A stretch of DNA of 64,000 bases from Domibacillus sp. DTU_2020_1001157_1_SI_ALB_TIR_016 (GCF_032341995.1 NZ_CP135438.1:62001-126000); one strand, 5' to 3'; counted from the first letter of the stretch, positions 26,513-35,494 are shown. The notes: a model not told the origin generated them from the letters alone. Made by a program: numbers and translations.

Positions 26513-26837
26513 TTTTTATTCTCCTTCCAAAAGCACTTACTAACACACCCATAATTATAATTTGTCGCAGTTAGTATTAACTACTTCTTGTTCAACTTAC
26601 CTGACCGGCAGTTTAACGTAAAAATACAGTATCCTTTGACGAGCCTTTCTTTAACCTGGTTAACGAGAAAGCTTTTTACTTAACAGTTTTGGTTAACTAC
26701 TTAATAAAATTTACGGTCGGCTCCCTGATTGGCTTGACCAATCTGCCTTACAGGTAAAATTTTTTATTTGGATAAGGTCATTCATCCAATCCTTGCCTGA
26801 GCTTCTCCGTACTATATAGAAGCAGGAGGTGATAGCT

Positions 26838-26987
26838 GTGAGCTACGAAAACAAAGGTGGATATGAAAACAACGGTGGATACGGGTCTGGATTTGCGCTT
26901 GTTGTTGTTTTATTTATTCTTCTTATTATTATTGGTGCCTCTTACGTGAAAGGAAACCACGGATATGGTGGTGGCGGATACTACTAA
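26838..26987 (+). CDS. YjcZ-family small sporulation membrane peptide
   Basis: A 49-aa peptide starting at a GTG with AGGAGGTGATAG upstream. It has an N-terminal Gly/Tyr/Asn-rich part ([12 protein letters not shown]), one hydrophobic helix ([19 protein letters not shown]), and a Gly/Tyr-rich tail (GYGGGGYY). This pattern is that of the YjcZ/YczN family of tiny proteins common in sporulating Bacillaceae. Several such genes usually occur per genome; a function has not been established to my knowledge. Confidence 0.85.
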   Translation: MSYENKGGYENNGGYGSGFALVVVLFILLIIIGASYVKGNHGYGGGGYY

Positions 26988-27585
26988 GTGTCCTGCTTTT
27001 CTGTAAGAATGAACCCTGCTTCTTTGTAAACTCTTACTTTAGCTGCTGTTTGAATATGTAGGGTGACTGTATCCAGTAGATATTGGGCATGGATTCATAT
27101 TTAATCCAGTTCAAGCCGAATCAACTGTTTTACCTTGGTTCATCTTGAACTATAGCCTGCCCATCAATCACAGTTCATCCGCGTTTATTCGGTTAAAATG
27201 TGATTTTCAAGTGATTTTTTCATCCTCAATTTTAAATCTTTTGGTTTTTCTTCTTCCAAAGTCAAATACATCTATACCCCCGGCCAAAACCGGGGTTTTT
27301 TGTTACGTAAAATATTATTTTCAATATAATTCCAGTTGTTTATACTGAAGAACAAGAACATACATTCCAACAAAAAGGAGTGGTGTTTATTCGGAATAAA
27401 AATGGATATAAATTCATTATTTTCCAATATTGTAACAAGTGTGACCTTGGTTGTTTCCCCTGCCGATCTGATATCATCCCAGTTCGCCATTTCACATCAC
27501 CACCTCTGAGATTGTTTTTAAGCAAAGAAAAAAGCACCCGCTATACGGATGCATTGTTTCTTTTTCTCTTTTTTGCTTGGGCAAC
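26988..27585. other. Intergenic region with terminator (598 bp)
   Basis: It contains a plus-strand terminator at 27276-27302 (CCCCGG/CCGGGG plus six T residues). A minus-strand frame at 27272-27490 (72 aa) starts near GAGGTGGTGATG, but its C-terminus is coded by the terminator hairpin, so it is doubtful. Otherwise AT-rich. Confidence 0.4.
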
Positions 27586-27855
27586 TTAGTTTAATAGAAG
27601 CTTTTGTGCTAATACTACGCCTTCATCTTCAAGTTCTTGCATAATCGGTATAACATTTTTATGAATACCAGTCGTCTTCTCTAATTCTTTTGCATACTCT
27701 TTAAACTGAACATCCATTAGAAAAACCCAGGTTTTATTTTCTTTTTTTTCAAATGAAAAGTTCTTTGACTCCAGGTGAAACTCTTCAAATTTTCTTCTGA
27801 GTTCTTGTAAAAATACTTCCTGATTATTAAAATTTATTTGATATTTAAATCGCAC
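27586..27855 (-). CDS. Hypothetical protein, 89 aa
   Basis: A small charged cytoplasmic protein with predicted alternating strand and helix, and no membrane segment. The start is a GTG with GGGGAG seven bases upstream. I do not recognise the family. It is divergent from the 40-aa reading frame at 27970. Confidence 0.6.
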   Translation of the reverse strand: MRFKYQINFNNQEVFLQELRRKFEEFHLESKNFSFEKKENKTWVFLMDVQFKEYAKELEKTTGIHKNVIPIMQELEDEGVVLAQKLLLN

Positions 27856-27969
27856 TTTCCCACTCCCCTTTTACCTTATATTTTGACAAAGGCTTTGAAT
27901 TTCCTGCTCCCCAGTCGACATAAAATCTGTTATCATATTCAATTGACTTCAAAGGGAAGAGTGTACATC

Positions 27970-28092
27970 GTGGAAACAGGGCAAGAAATTGATTTAAGTA
28001 TCACGTACAATATCAGTGAATACCCTCATACTAAAAGCGGCCATTGTGATAACTACGGCAATGCTCATTTTAAGAGCTCAATTAAAAAATAG
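27970..28092 (+). CDS. Small peptide, 40 aa, His/Cys containing
   Basis: The frame reads METGQEIDLSITYNISEY then HTKSGHCDNYGNAHFKSS. The HTKSGHCDNYGNAHF part looks like a conserved core that may bind a metal. The start is uncertain: GTG 27970 or GTG 27961, with AAAGGGA upstream. A strong terminator follows 8 bases after the stop, which supports a genuine short transcript. Confidence 0.5.
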   Translation: METGQEIDLSITYNISEYPHTKSGHCDNYGNAHFKSSIKK

Positions 28093-28099
28093 TAACCGT

Positions 28100-28144
28100 A
28101 AGAAAGGTACACCCACTGGCATCAGTGAGTGCACCTTTCTTTTT
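28100..28144 (+). terminator. Terminator of the 40-aa gene
   Basis: A long stem, AAGAAAGGTACACCCACT against AGTGAGTGCACCTTTCTT with two mismatches, then five T residues. Confidence 0.75.
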
Positions 28145-28297
28145 AGTATATTTATCATCTTCGGCGAGAACACCCCCACTTCAAGCTTGCTAAGTGGGAG
28201 ATGAATCGTTGCTCTTTCAGTCATTCTTTTTCCTTGAACGCTCTATTACTAAAATGGTATAATTAGGTATAGAACAAATGTTCAAGGGATGAGGAAA

Positions 28298-29512
28298 ATG
28301 ATAAAAACCAAAAAAGATGAAAAACAGAACCTTCATTTTAAAGCCTTTCGGTTTAAAATCCATCCAAGTGACGAGCAAAAACAACTGATTAACCAAACGA
28401 TCGGCTGCTGCCGGTTTGTCTACAATTATATATTAAATGAAAACATCAAGAGTTTTGAAAAAACAAAAAAACGGTATATGGAAACAGCTGCTAAAAAGCT
28501 CCTCCCTGGGCTAAAAGAAACGTTCAAATGGTTGTCTGGTTCTGACAGTATCGCTCTTCAGGCAAGCATCGAATATCAGTACGAAGGATTCAAAAAATAT
28601 AAGGAACAGCCGAAAAAAGAATTAAAAAAACGAGCCGCTAAAAAATGTGCAGAAGGCTATACGCCAACGGCGTATGACTTTAAGGGCCACCCAACATTCA
28701 AAAGCAAGAAAAACCCGGTCCAAAGCTACACAACCAAAATGACAAATAACAATATTAAAATGATAGACAACCACATTCAGCTTCCGAAACTCGGCTGGAT
28801 TCGTTTTTCCAAGTCCCGAAACATCGAAGGCGACATTAAGCGTGTCACCGTGCGCCGCAGCAGTACCGGCCGGTATTCTATTTCGGTCATTTGCGAGATG
28901 CCTTATTCCCGGTACAAACCGAGCATCAACGATGCCGTTGGCATCGATGTCGGGCTGAAAGAATTTGCTGTACTCTCAAACGGCCAAGTCATCGCCAACC
29001 CGAAATACTACCAAAAATACGAAAAGCGATTAGCCTTTCTTCAGCGTGCGTTTGCACGTAAAAAAGAAGGGTCTAAATCGTGGGGAAAAAATAAAGCCCA
29101 GATTGCTAAACTGCACGAAAAAATCAAACATACAAGAGAAGATTTTCTTCACAAGCTGACGACCAGGCTCGTTCATGAAAACCAAGTGATCGCAGTGGAA
29201 AACTTGGCGGTGAAGAATCTCGTTCAAAATAAAAAAGTAAGCAAAAGTATTCAGGATGCATCATGGTCAAAGTTTAACGCCATGCTGGCCTACAAAGCAA
29301 AGTGGTATGGCCGTACAATCGTAAAAGTGGATCCGTTCTTCCCATCAAGTCAGCTCTGTTCCGGGTGTGGCCACCAGCATAAGGCTGTAAAAAATCTCGT
29401 TGTACGCGTGTGGGAGTGTCCGTCCTGCGGCGTTCGTCACGACCGGGATCTGAATGCAAGCCTGAACATTAAAAGTGAGGCCCTTCGGCTTCTTTCCCTT
29501 CAGTCTAGTTAA
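28298..29512 (+). CDS. tnpB: TnpB RNA-guided nuclease, IS1341 type, copy 1
   Basis: 404 aa. The N-terminal helix-turn-helix region (FRFKIHPSDEQKQLINQTIG) is typical of OrfB. RuvC residues are the Asp in AVGIDVGLKEFAV, the Glu in AVENLAVKNL, and the Asp in RHDRDLNASLNI. The zinc ribbon is complete (CSGC and CPSC). I prefer ATG 28298, which aligns with the likely start of the second copy, over the in-frame ATG 28289. It seems intact, so it may still be an active nuclease guided by its own 3' RNA. Confidence 0.92.
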   Translation: MIKTKKDEKQNLHFKAFRFKIHPSDEQKQLINQTIGCCRFVYNYILNENIKSFEKTKKRYMETAAKKLLPGLKETFKWLSGSDSIALQASIEYQYEGFKKYKEQPKKELKKRAAKKCAEGYTPTAYDFKGHPTFKSKKNPVQSYTTKMTNNNIKMIDNHIQLPKLGWIRFSKSRNIEGDIKRVTVRRSSTGRYSISVICEMPYSRYKPSINDAVGIDVGLKEFAVLSNGQVIANPKYYQKYEKRLAFLQRAFARKKEGSKSWGKNKAQIAKLHEKIKHTREDFLHKLTTRLVHENQVIAVENLAVKNLVQNKKVSKSIQDASWSKFNAMLAYKAKWYGRTIVKVDPFFPSSQLCSGCGHQHKAVKNLVVRVWECPSCGVRHDRDLNASLNIKSEALRLLSLQSS

Positions 29513-29624
29513 GCTTGATCATAAAACCGTTGGAATACGGGGTTAGCCTGATTACTGAGGGTCGAAGGTCCTCTTGCCCAGGAATCCCCCACTTCAACTG
29601 TCAGGTAAGTGGGCGGTAGTTCAA
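29513..29624 (+). ncRNA. Probable omega-RNA of copy 1
   Basis: The segment between the tnpB stop and the right tip is conserved with copy 2 (GTTGGAATACGGGGTTAGCC, GGTCGAAGGTCCTCTTGCCC, and the terminal hairpin). In this family it forms the guide-RNA scaffold; the guide would be read from 29625 onward. Confidence 0.65.
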
Positions 29625-29647
29625 AAAGAAGCTTATAAATCAAAAAC

Positions 29648-30691
29648 TTATTCAGTAATTGTGAAATATGCCGCTACAGACACCTTTTCTCCTTTATTCA
29701 TCGATGGATAAAATGTATGACTGACTCTGTATTCTCCCGCTGTGATCAATGTTTTAAAGTCACCAAACCAAAAACCCTTTTTTTGAGTTTCATCAGCTTC
29801 TATGCCGGGCATATCAGTCGGAAACATTAGGTAAGAATTGTATTTTATTGAGACCCACTTATCTCCTTGTTTTTTCTCCAACTTATATATACGACTGTAT
29901 ATATAAGCGAAATCTGCTTTATTAACAAGTGTCACACTTACAGATGTATCAGACGACAATTTATAGCTTTCCTTCTCCGCAGTCATGGTTAGTCCGCCCT
30001 GTGAAGAAGGCAGTTCGCCATAAGAAGATGGAGGAGACAAAGCTGGATCACTCAGCCGGGCTACCATCATCGCAAATTCGCCTCGTTTTATGGGGTTATT
30101 TGTGCCAAACTGTTCAGGCGTTATTCCATTTACAATGCCTGTAGCAACCAGTTTGTTGATAGCCTCCGCGTACCGTCCTGTTAGATCTGTAAAATGATGC
30201 ACTGGCTCGTTAGGTGTTATCAGCACTTCTCTATACGCTCTTGCGAGAATGATAGCAGCTTCTCCCCTTGTAATTGTATCGTTAGATCCGAAAAAGGTTT
30301 CCGTTTTTCCATTTACTACTCGGTAATATTGAAGATAGGAAATCGCACTTTTTGCCCGTTCTGGAATGTCCTTAAATGTTAAAGCACTTATAGGTGTAGG
30401 AAAGTATTCTTTTCTAAAACCCATACCACGTGCAGCAATCATGGCGGCATCCACGCGCTTGACCGGCAGATCCCACCCAAATTTATCTGCACTGACACCA
30501 TTAAGATACTTGTTATGATAAAGGGCTGAAACTATGTCCATTCGTTCTTGAGGAACATCCGTAAACGGGAATTCAGATGTAGGTTTTGCATAAATCGGCA
30601 TGAAGTCTGCCGCCTCCGCCGAAGGACTAGTTGAAGCAAGTACCATTCCCGCAAGTGCAGCCATAGCTATAATACGAGGTACCTTTTTCAT
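29648..30691 (-). CDS. S-layer homology (SLH) domain surface protein
   Basis: 347 aa. There is a signal peptide at residues 1-27 (cleavage near SAEAA). Three SLH repeats follow at about 38-87 (FTDVPQERMDIV), 103-150 (FKDIPERAKSAI) and 166-213 (FTDLTGRYAEAI). SLH triplets anchor proteins to pyruvylated cell-wall polymers. The last 120 residues form a beta-rich domain (SSDTSVSVTLVNKADFAYIYS...) like Ig-type folds seen in Bacillus secreted proteins. The gene ends just outside the TnpB element. It is monocistronic; a GC-rich purine ribosome site precedes the ATG. Confidence 0.88.
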   Translation of the reverse strand: MKKVPRIIAMAALAGMVLASTSPSAEAADFMPIYAKPTSEFPFTDVPQERMDIVSALYHNKYLNGVSADKFGWDLPVKRVDAAMIAARGMGFRKEYFPTPISALTFKDIPERAKSAISYLQYYRVVNGKTETFFGSNDTITRGEAAIILARAYREVLITPNEPVHHFTDLTGRYAEAINKLVATGIVNGITPEQFGTNNPIKRGEFAMMVARLSDPALSPPSSYGELPSSQGGLTMTAEKESYKLSSDTSVSVTLVNKADFAYIYSRIYKLEKKQGDKWVSIKYNSYLMFPTDMPGIEADETQKKGFWFGDFKTLITAGEYRVSHTFYPSMNKGEKVSVAAYFTITE

Positions 30692-30818
30692 TAATGTTCC
30701 GCCCCCCTGCTCTTACAAATTTTCTCATTAATTGATACGTTATACAGTACAACAGAAAGCGAAGGAGATTCATTATAAAACAAGAAAAAAACACCCTTGC
30801 AGATACTTTGGTAAACAG

Positions 30819-31226
30819 TTACCTCGCAAGTTGGTTGATAGTAGACTCGAATGCTTCTTTTAAATATATGTCTAATAATTCTTCGCTTAATTCCATATCT
30901 TTAGAATAGTCATAAAATCTTCCCTGCTCATACTTCAAGATCTCTTCACGCCATTGAAATCCTGGCTTTACCTTGGCTATAATTTCATCCTTGTAAAAAC
31001 GGATAGAGAGTTCTGACAGTTGGTTAAGTTGAATACTCCAACACTTCTCTTCTATTTTTATTTTTAATGTCTTTCCAGTAACCTCCTTCTCATCCTTCAA
31101 GGAAGCTGAAATATCATTAAAATAATTGGAGATTAGGTTATAGGCGTTTTCTTTGGAAAACTTCTCTTCTAATTCATTTTTGAAGGCTTTTTTGCTGAGG
31201 TCAATAAATGTTTTTTTATAACTCAC
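30819..31226 (-). CDS. Hypothetical protein, 135 aa
   Basis: A soluble protein with a predicted helix-rich N-terminus, a beta stretch (KTLKIKIEEKCWSIQLNQLSE) and a charged C-terminus. I do not recognise it. The start is a GTG with AGAGGG nine bases upstream. It follows the 61-aa gene by 31 bases, so the two likely form an operon. Confidence 0.6.
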   Translation of the reverse strand: MSYKKTFIDLSKKAFKNELEEKFSKENAYNLISNYFNDISASLKDEKEVTGKTLKIKIEEKCWSIQLNQLSELSIRFYKDEIIAKVKPGFQWREEILKYEQGRFYDYSKDMELSEELLDIYLKEAFESTINQLAR

Positions 31227-31257
31227 TTTTCATTTCCCTCTTTCTATAAAGTACCGT

Positions 31258-31443
31258 TTATCTGGATGTAACTGTTTCTCTTTTTTCTTTTACAAATTTT
31301 TTTATTTCCTTGTAAAATTCTTCTTCCGTTACGATATTTTTTTCACTAAGCAAATTAGACACGGCCATAATATGCGGGGATATGCTGCTCAATTCTTCTA
31401 TCTGTTCAACGTATTTTTTCAATTCTATTTTTTTTTCACTCAT
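31258..31443 (-). CDS. Hypothetical protein, 61 aa
   Basis: A helical, Lys/Glu-rich small protein (MSEKKIELKKYVEQIEELSS...) with an excellent ribosome site (GGAGG) before the ATG. It is the first gene of a likely pair with the 135-aa protein. No recognised domain. Confidence 0.62.
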   Translation of the reverse strand: MSEKKIELKKYVEQIEELSSISPHIMAVSNLLSEKNIVTEEEFYKEIKKFVKEKRETVTSR

Positions 31444-31578
31444 CTTACCACTTCCTCCCTCCTATATACTGCAAGAGGAAGAAATAAAATCCTATAAAAA
31501 TCGTTCATCAAATTTCGACAAAAGTAAGTGATCCCCTGGTTAATTCTATATATTAGGCGCTCTCTATATTTGGACATA

Positions 31579-31609
31579 AAAAAACAGCACCGGTTTGGGT
31601 GCTTTTTAT
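31579..31609 (-). terminator. Terminator of a decayed gene
   Basis: An AGCACC/GGTGCT stem flanked by A and T runs, lying just past the end of the broken frames at 31618-31980. Confidence 0.55.
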
Positions 31610-31617
31610 AGAACTCT

Positions 31618-31980
31618 ACTTATAATAAACCACCAATCCTCGTCCACCTTGCGGAAATCGCCATGCATGAATTCTTTTAACCGAAAATAAACAGCCACAT
31701 TCCTTAAAACGCTTAAGTGAAGTCGAAAATATAACTCCTGATACGGATGTCTAAAGCTTCGTTATATTCATACATATTGAAATTGAATGCTTTACTATCT
31801 TTAGCTGATCTATACGAGTGTCTAGTTTGCGGATTGTAATGAACATAACTAATCAGGATGATATAAACTTCTGTGTAAAGATCGAATTGGTGAGTTTTTT
31901 GAAAATATCCTTTAAACTTTCAAGATGCTGAACTCTGCTCTTTTTAGGCTTCCCTACGAAGTGAGCCTCTCCCCGACCTT
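31618..31980 (-). pseudogene. Decayed coding region, family unknown
   Basis: The minus strand carries protein-like stretches in successive frames: GEAHFVGKPKKSRVQHLESL, then YVHYNPQTRHSYRSAKDS, then RFKECGCLFSVKRIHAWRFP ending in VVYYK. They are joined by frameshifts and stops, and a terminator lies right after the last. I read this as one gene of more than 110 codons that has decayed. The adjacent frame at 31991-32185 may be its N-terminal part. Confidence 0.4.
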
Positions 31981-32214
31981 CACCTTACCCTCACAGACCA
32001 CCGTCATACATGTATTCCGTATTTCCATTAAATCCAATTCCAGCTTCATTGTGGAAGGAACAATTACAATATCTTTTATAGTCGAGAAGCTCCCAGTCTG
32101 TTAAAATAGAAATGCGAATACTATTTAAATACCCCGGGGCTTTTTGTTTACTACTTCTGAAAATGGGTACATGTTCATTAACCACTCACCTGAACTTGCC
32201 CATTCTCTCTTTTT

Positions 32215-32243
32215 GCCGAGTTTATCTCGGCTTTTTTATTTTG
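32215..32243 (+). terminator. Terminator-like hairpin
   Basis: GCCGAG-TTTAT-CTCGGC followed by TTTTTTATTTT. No live plus-strand gene precedes it. Confidence 0.55.
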
Positions 32244-32452
32244 TCTGTATGAAAATTTTTAAACTTGCCCATAATAAATGGTATGAGAAGACCCCCCATT
32301 TTCTCATCCGATAACCCATAACACTGTGCAGCTGGAGCCTCCTCTGGCTGTTTTTTTGCATATTTTTCTTGAAATGCGGGAAATAACCAGTATCCAGGCG
32401 TTAAGGAGATCCCCTCTAATTAGCGCTCTTGATGCTCCTTATAGCGTGGAAG

Positions 32453-32531
32453 CTTGAACAAAAAATTAGCTCCGCATTCCCCTTCAAAATCTCCGGTTTA
32501 GTGGGGGTTAGGTGCTAATTTTTTGTTCAAG
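32453..32531 (+). mobile_element. 79-bp palindromic mini-element related to the 51.5/60.7 kb IS
   Basis: About 60 bases match the left end of the elements at 53168 and 62346 (TTGAACAAAAAATTAGC, GCATTCCCCTTCAAAATC, TTTAGTGGGG). Unlike those ends, it continues into a full complementary arm, so the outer 18 bases (CTTGAACAAAAAATTAGC) form a perfect terminal inverted repeat. Confidence 0.7.
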
Positions 32532-32686
32532 TAATGCTCATATCGCTGCTTGTTTGGTCTTGTCACATATAAATCATTTCTTTTTCGTTGATTGTTTAAA
32601 AAAAAACGAAGAGTGTCATCCTGCGCTGCTTTCTTTAGGTTATCCGACCATTTTGATCCGAACTTTTCTCTATAATAATGTTGCAC
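32498..32686 (-). CDS. Hypothetical protein, C-terminus overwritten by mini-element
   Basis: 62 aa, basic and helical (QHYYREKFGSKWSDNLKKAAQ, then RKRNDLYVTRPNKQRYEHYL). The last residues (NKKLAPNPH) are coded by the 79-bp palindromic element, so the native end was replaced by the insertion. The start is a GTG; its Shine-Dalgarno (AGAGG) is only two bases away, which is poor. It follows the IDEAL-domain gene by 22 bases and may be its operon partner. Family unknown. Confidence 0.4.
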   Translation of the reverse strand: MQHYYREKFGSKWSDNLKKAAQDDTLRFFLNNQRKRNDLYVTRPNKQRYEHYLNKKLAPNPH

Positions 32687-32708
32687 TTCCTCTGGCGTCT
32701 ACTGTTGC

Positions 32709-33020
32709 TCAATGACTACTCCACGATACGCTACTTTTTAATCCTCTCGTCAATTCCTCAAACCATTCTTTGTCTTTCGTCATAAGGGCTAGATCAATGA
32801 GTGCTGTTTTATCCTGAACATCATCCAGTAGTGTACCAATGGGTTTTAAACGATGCTCCTCAAATAGTAACTTCGTTGGCGTTCCCCATATCAATTCGTC
32901 TTTTATGATTCTTCCTACTATCGCTAGCTCAATCTGACTGTGGTAACAACCAGTCCTGCTGACATAACCAATGACTGTAAGGTCCCCGATTTCGGCTTTT
33001 TTCCACTCTCCGATCTCCAA
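32709..33020 (-). CDS. IDEAL-domain protein
   Basis: About 103 aa. The C-terminal segment ALIDLALMTKDKEWFEELTRGL has the IDEAL motif pattern (IDxALxxxDKEWFxxLT) known from small Bacilli proteins. The N-terminal part is beta-rich (EIGDLTVIGYVSRTGCYHSQIELAIVG). The likely start is a TTG at 33020 with AAGGGGG nine bases upstream; a longer frame to 33056 is possible. Function not known. Confidence 0.6.
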   Translation of the reverse strand: MEIGEWKKAEIGDLTVIGYVSRTGCYHSQIELAIVGRIIKDELIWGTPTKLLFEEHRLKPIGTLLDDVQDKTALIDLALMTKDKEWFEELTRGLKSSVSWSSH

Positions 33021-33883
33021 GGCTGTTTCCCCCTTTTTTAGTAAGCAAAAATACAAACTACATTAGGGGGTAAAAAGGCGGTAAATTCATAGATTTTCCT
33101 ATAATACATGCAAAATTTTGGACTCTATTATATTTGTCTTAACTGAAAAAGTGAGACGTGAATAAAACGCGAAACTTCATTATTCAAAACTACATTTCAC
33201 TTCCTCTATCGTTGCCACATATAATACATTTACCCAGATACCTTTTTGCACCTATCTAGAAACTTTTGAGATAACTATTCTTGGTTGGAATAGTTACTTT
33301 TTCATCTATTCATGCTGCTCAAAATTCTATTCTTTCACCTTGCAAATGTTCATTACTGTTCCTTTAAACTTAAGGTCAGCGCTTCCGCCTTCACTCCCCC
33401 TCTTTATATTCTATTACCGCTGCTTCTTGCCCGCTCCTCTGCTCTAGAAGCTTTCTTCGGAGCAGGAAATCCCGGAAAGTTGGCTCACCTTCAACATCGA
33501 AAATGACCTAATCTCTCTCTGAAAATCTCAAGGCTGCCAACTCTTTTATTCAATACTTGCTAGCAAACACAACACGAAACAAAAGACCAACCTTTCTAAG
33601 CAAACAATTTTTATACTTAATGAACCTGCCGAAGATTAATTAAAAGATTTTGAAGAGGCTTCTTAATCAATGGTAGGGCTCTACTACAAAATTTCGATTA
33701 CCATTCCTGAACAGCTAAATGTAGAGCTCATTGCCAGGAGGTTCAATTTAAGATGGGTGCAGTCGTAAGAAAGTATGCAGAGATCAGCGGCCTCTTGATG
33801 ATCATGCTTCTTTTATTATCTTACCCTCCACGTGGTACTTTTCTTTGCTGGACCCTCTTACTTTTTAAACATTTCTCATTTTT
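33021..33883. other. Decayed intergenic DNA (863 bp)
   Basis: No intact gene. Protein-like scraps remain: a minus-strand frame near 33385-33506 (EGEPTFRDFLLRRKLLEQ) without a start, and two short plus-strand frames near 33670-33890. The second of these frames runs into the right end of the TnpB element. I read it as old genes broken by decay and insertion. Confidence 0.4.
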
Positions 33884-33993
33884 GAACTACCACCCACTTA
33901 CCTGACGGTTGAAGTGGGGGATTCCTGGGCAAGGGGATCTTCGACCCCCAGTAATCAGGCTAACCCCGTATTCCAACGGTTGTATGACTAAGC
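33884..33993 (-). ncRNA. Probable omega-RNA of copy 2
   Basis: The same scaffold as copy 1 (GTTGGAATACGGGGTTAGCC, then GGGGGTCGAAGATCCCC and the end hairpin). The guide would continue into the flank below 33884. Confidence 0.65.
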
Positions 33994-35208
33994 TTAAATA
34001 GACTGAAGTGAAAGAAGCCGAAGGGCTTCTTTTTTAATATTCAGGCTCGCATTCAGATCCCGGTCGTGACGCACGCCGCAGGACGGACACTCCCACACCC
34101 GGACAGCGAGATTTTTTACATCCTTATGCTGGTGGCCACATCCAGAACAGAGCTGGCTTGATGGGAAGAGCGGATCGACTTTTATGATCGTTCGTCCGTA
34201 CCACTTCGCTTTGTAAGCGAGCATTTCGTTGAATCTCGACCATGACGCATCGTGAATCCCTTTGCTTCGCTTTTTACTTTGGACGAGATTCTTCACCGCC
34301 AAGTTTTCCACCGCGATCACTTGGTTTTCATGAACGAGCCTGGTCGTCAGCTTGTGAAGAAAATCTTCTCTTGTGTGTTTGACTTTTTCGTGCAGTTTAG
34401 CAATCTGGGCTTTATTTTTTTCCCTCGATTTCGAACCTTCTTTTTTACGTGCAAACGCACGCTGAAGAAAGGCTAATCGCTTTTCGTATTTTTGATAGTA
34501 TTTCGGGTTGGCAATGGATTCACCGTTGGAGAGCACGGCAAACTCTTTTAATCCCAGATCAATGCCAACGGCATCGTTGGTGCTTGGTTTGTACGGGGAA
34601 TAAGGCATCTCGCAAATGACCGAAATAGAATACCGGCCGGTATTGCTGCGGCGCACGGTGACACGCTTAATGTCACCTTCGATGTTTCGGGACTTGGAAA
34701 AACGAATCCAGCCGAGTTTCGGCAGCTGAATGTGGTTGTCTATCATTTTAATATTTTTGTTTGTCATTTTGGTCGTATAGCTCTGGACCGGATTTTTCTT
34801 ACTTTTGAATGTTGGGTGGCCCTTGAAATCATACACCGTTGGCGTATAGCCTGCTGCACATTTTTTTACGGCTCTTTTTTTTAATTCTTTTTTTGGCTGA
34901 TCCTTATATTTTTTGAATCCTTCGTACTGATATTCGATGCTTGCCTGAAGAGCAATACTATCAGAACTAGACAGCCATTTGAACGTTTCTTTTAGCCCGG
35001 GGAGAAGCTTTTTGGCAGCTGTTTCTGTATACCGTTCTTTTGTTTTTTCGAAACTCTTGATGTTTTCATTTAATATATAATTGTAGACAAACCGGCAGCA
35101 GCCGATCGTTTGGTTAATCCGTTGTTTTTGCTCGTCACTTGGATGGATTTTAAACCGAAAGGCTTTAAAATGAAGGTTCTTTGTTTCATCTGTTTTGGTT
35201 CTCATCAT
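33994..35208 (-). CDS. tnpB: TnpB RNA-guided nuclease, IS1341 type, copy 2
   Basis: 404 aa, nearly identical to copy 1 and with all the same active residues: GIDLGLKEFAV, AVENLAVKNL, the CSGC/CPSC zinc ribbon and RHDRDLNASL. ATG 35208 follows AGGGG by seven bases; the in-frame ATG 35235 lacks a site. It looks intact. Confidence 0.92.
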   Translation of the reverse strand: MMRTKTDETKNLHFKAFRFKIHPSDEQKQRINQTIGCCRFVYNYILNENIKSFEKTKERYTETAAKKLLPGLKETFKWLSSSDSIALQASIEYQYEGFKKYKDQPKKELKKRAVKKCAAGYTPTVYDFKGHPTFKSKKNPVQSYTTKMTNKNIKMIDNHIQLPKLGWIRFSKSRNIEGDIKRVTVRRSNTGRYSISVICEMPYSPYKPSTNDAVGIDLGLKEFAVLSNGESIANPKYYQKYEKRLAFLQRAFARKKEGSKSREKNKAQIAKLHEKVKHTREDFLHKLTTRLVHENQVIAVENLAVKNLVQSKKRSKGIHDASWSRFNEMLAYKAKWYGRTIIKVDPLFPSSQLCSGCGHQHKDVKNLAVRVWECPSCGVRHDRDLNASLNIKKEALRLLSLQSI

Positions 35209-35494
35209 TTTCCCACCCCTGAACGTTTGTTCCATACCTAATTATACCATTTTAGCAATAGAGCGTTCAAGGAAAAAGAATGACTGAAAGAGCAGCGATT
35301 CATCCCCCACTTAGCAAGCTTGAAGTCGGGGTGTTCTCGCCGAAAACGATAAAAATAACTTGGAATGAGTATGATACTGTTTTACGTGCCTTGAGCTTCA
35401 TCTGTTTCCTTTGGCTTGCCCCATAACAGCTCCAAAACCCTCCCGACAAAATTCGACACTTTTATTTTTTACCTTTTTTCCATTATAATGAAAA

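Larger units (their letters stand above)
28156..29624 (+). mobile_element. IS1341-type (tnpB-only) element, copy 1
   Basis: The left tip begins CATCTTCGGCGAGAACACCCCC after a TTTAT flank; the right tip ends GTAGTTCAA at 29624. Both tips contain a CCCACTT/AAGTGGG hairpin. There is no tnpA. A near-identical copy lies in the opposite orientation at 33884-35348, and tip fusions lie at 1426 and 14749. Confidence 0.85.
33884..35348 (-). mobile_element. IS1341-type (tnpB-only) element, copy 2
   Basis: The right tip (TTCAA on the minus strand) is at 33884 and the left tip at 35348, flanked by ATAAA (TTTAT on the minus strand). The same tip sequences and hairpins are present as in copy 1. It lies upstream of the c-di-GMP riboswitch of the DegU-like gene. 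Confidence 0.85.

Noticed and set aside
27272-27490. 72-aa minus-strand frame (MANWDDIRSAGETTK...)
   Set aside because: It has a fair start signal, but its C-terminus is encoded by the plus-strand terminator hairpin; kept only as a note.
31991-32185. 64-aa minus-strand frame
   Set aside because: GTG start sits directly on the only purine stretch; likely part of the decayed gene next to it.
28156-35348. Composite transposon formed by the two inverted IS1341-type copies
   Set aside because: IS605-type elements do not form composite transposons of the IS10 kind, no tnpA is present and the enclosed genes are unrelated.
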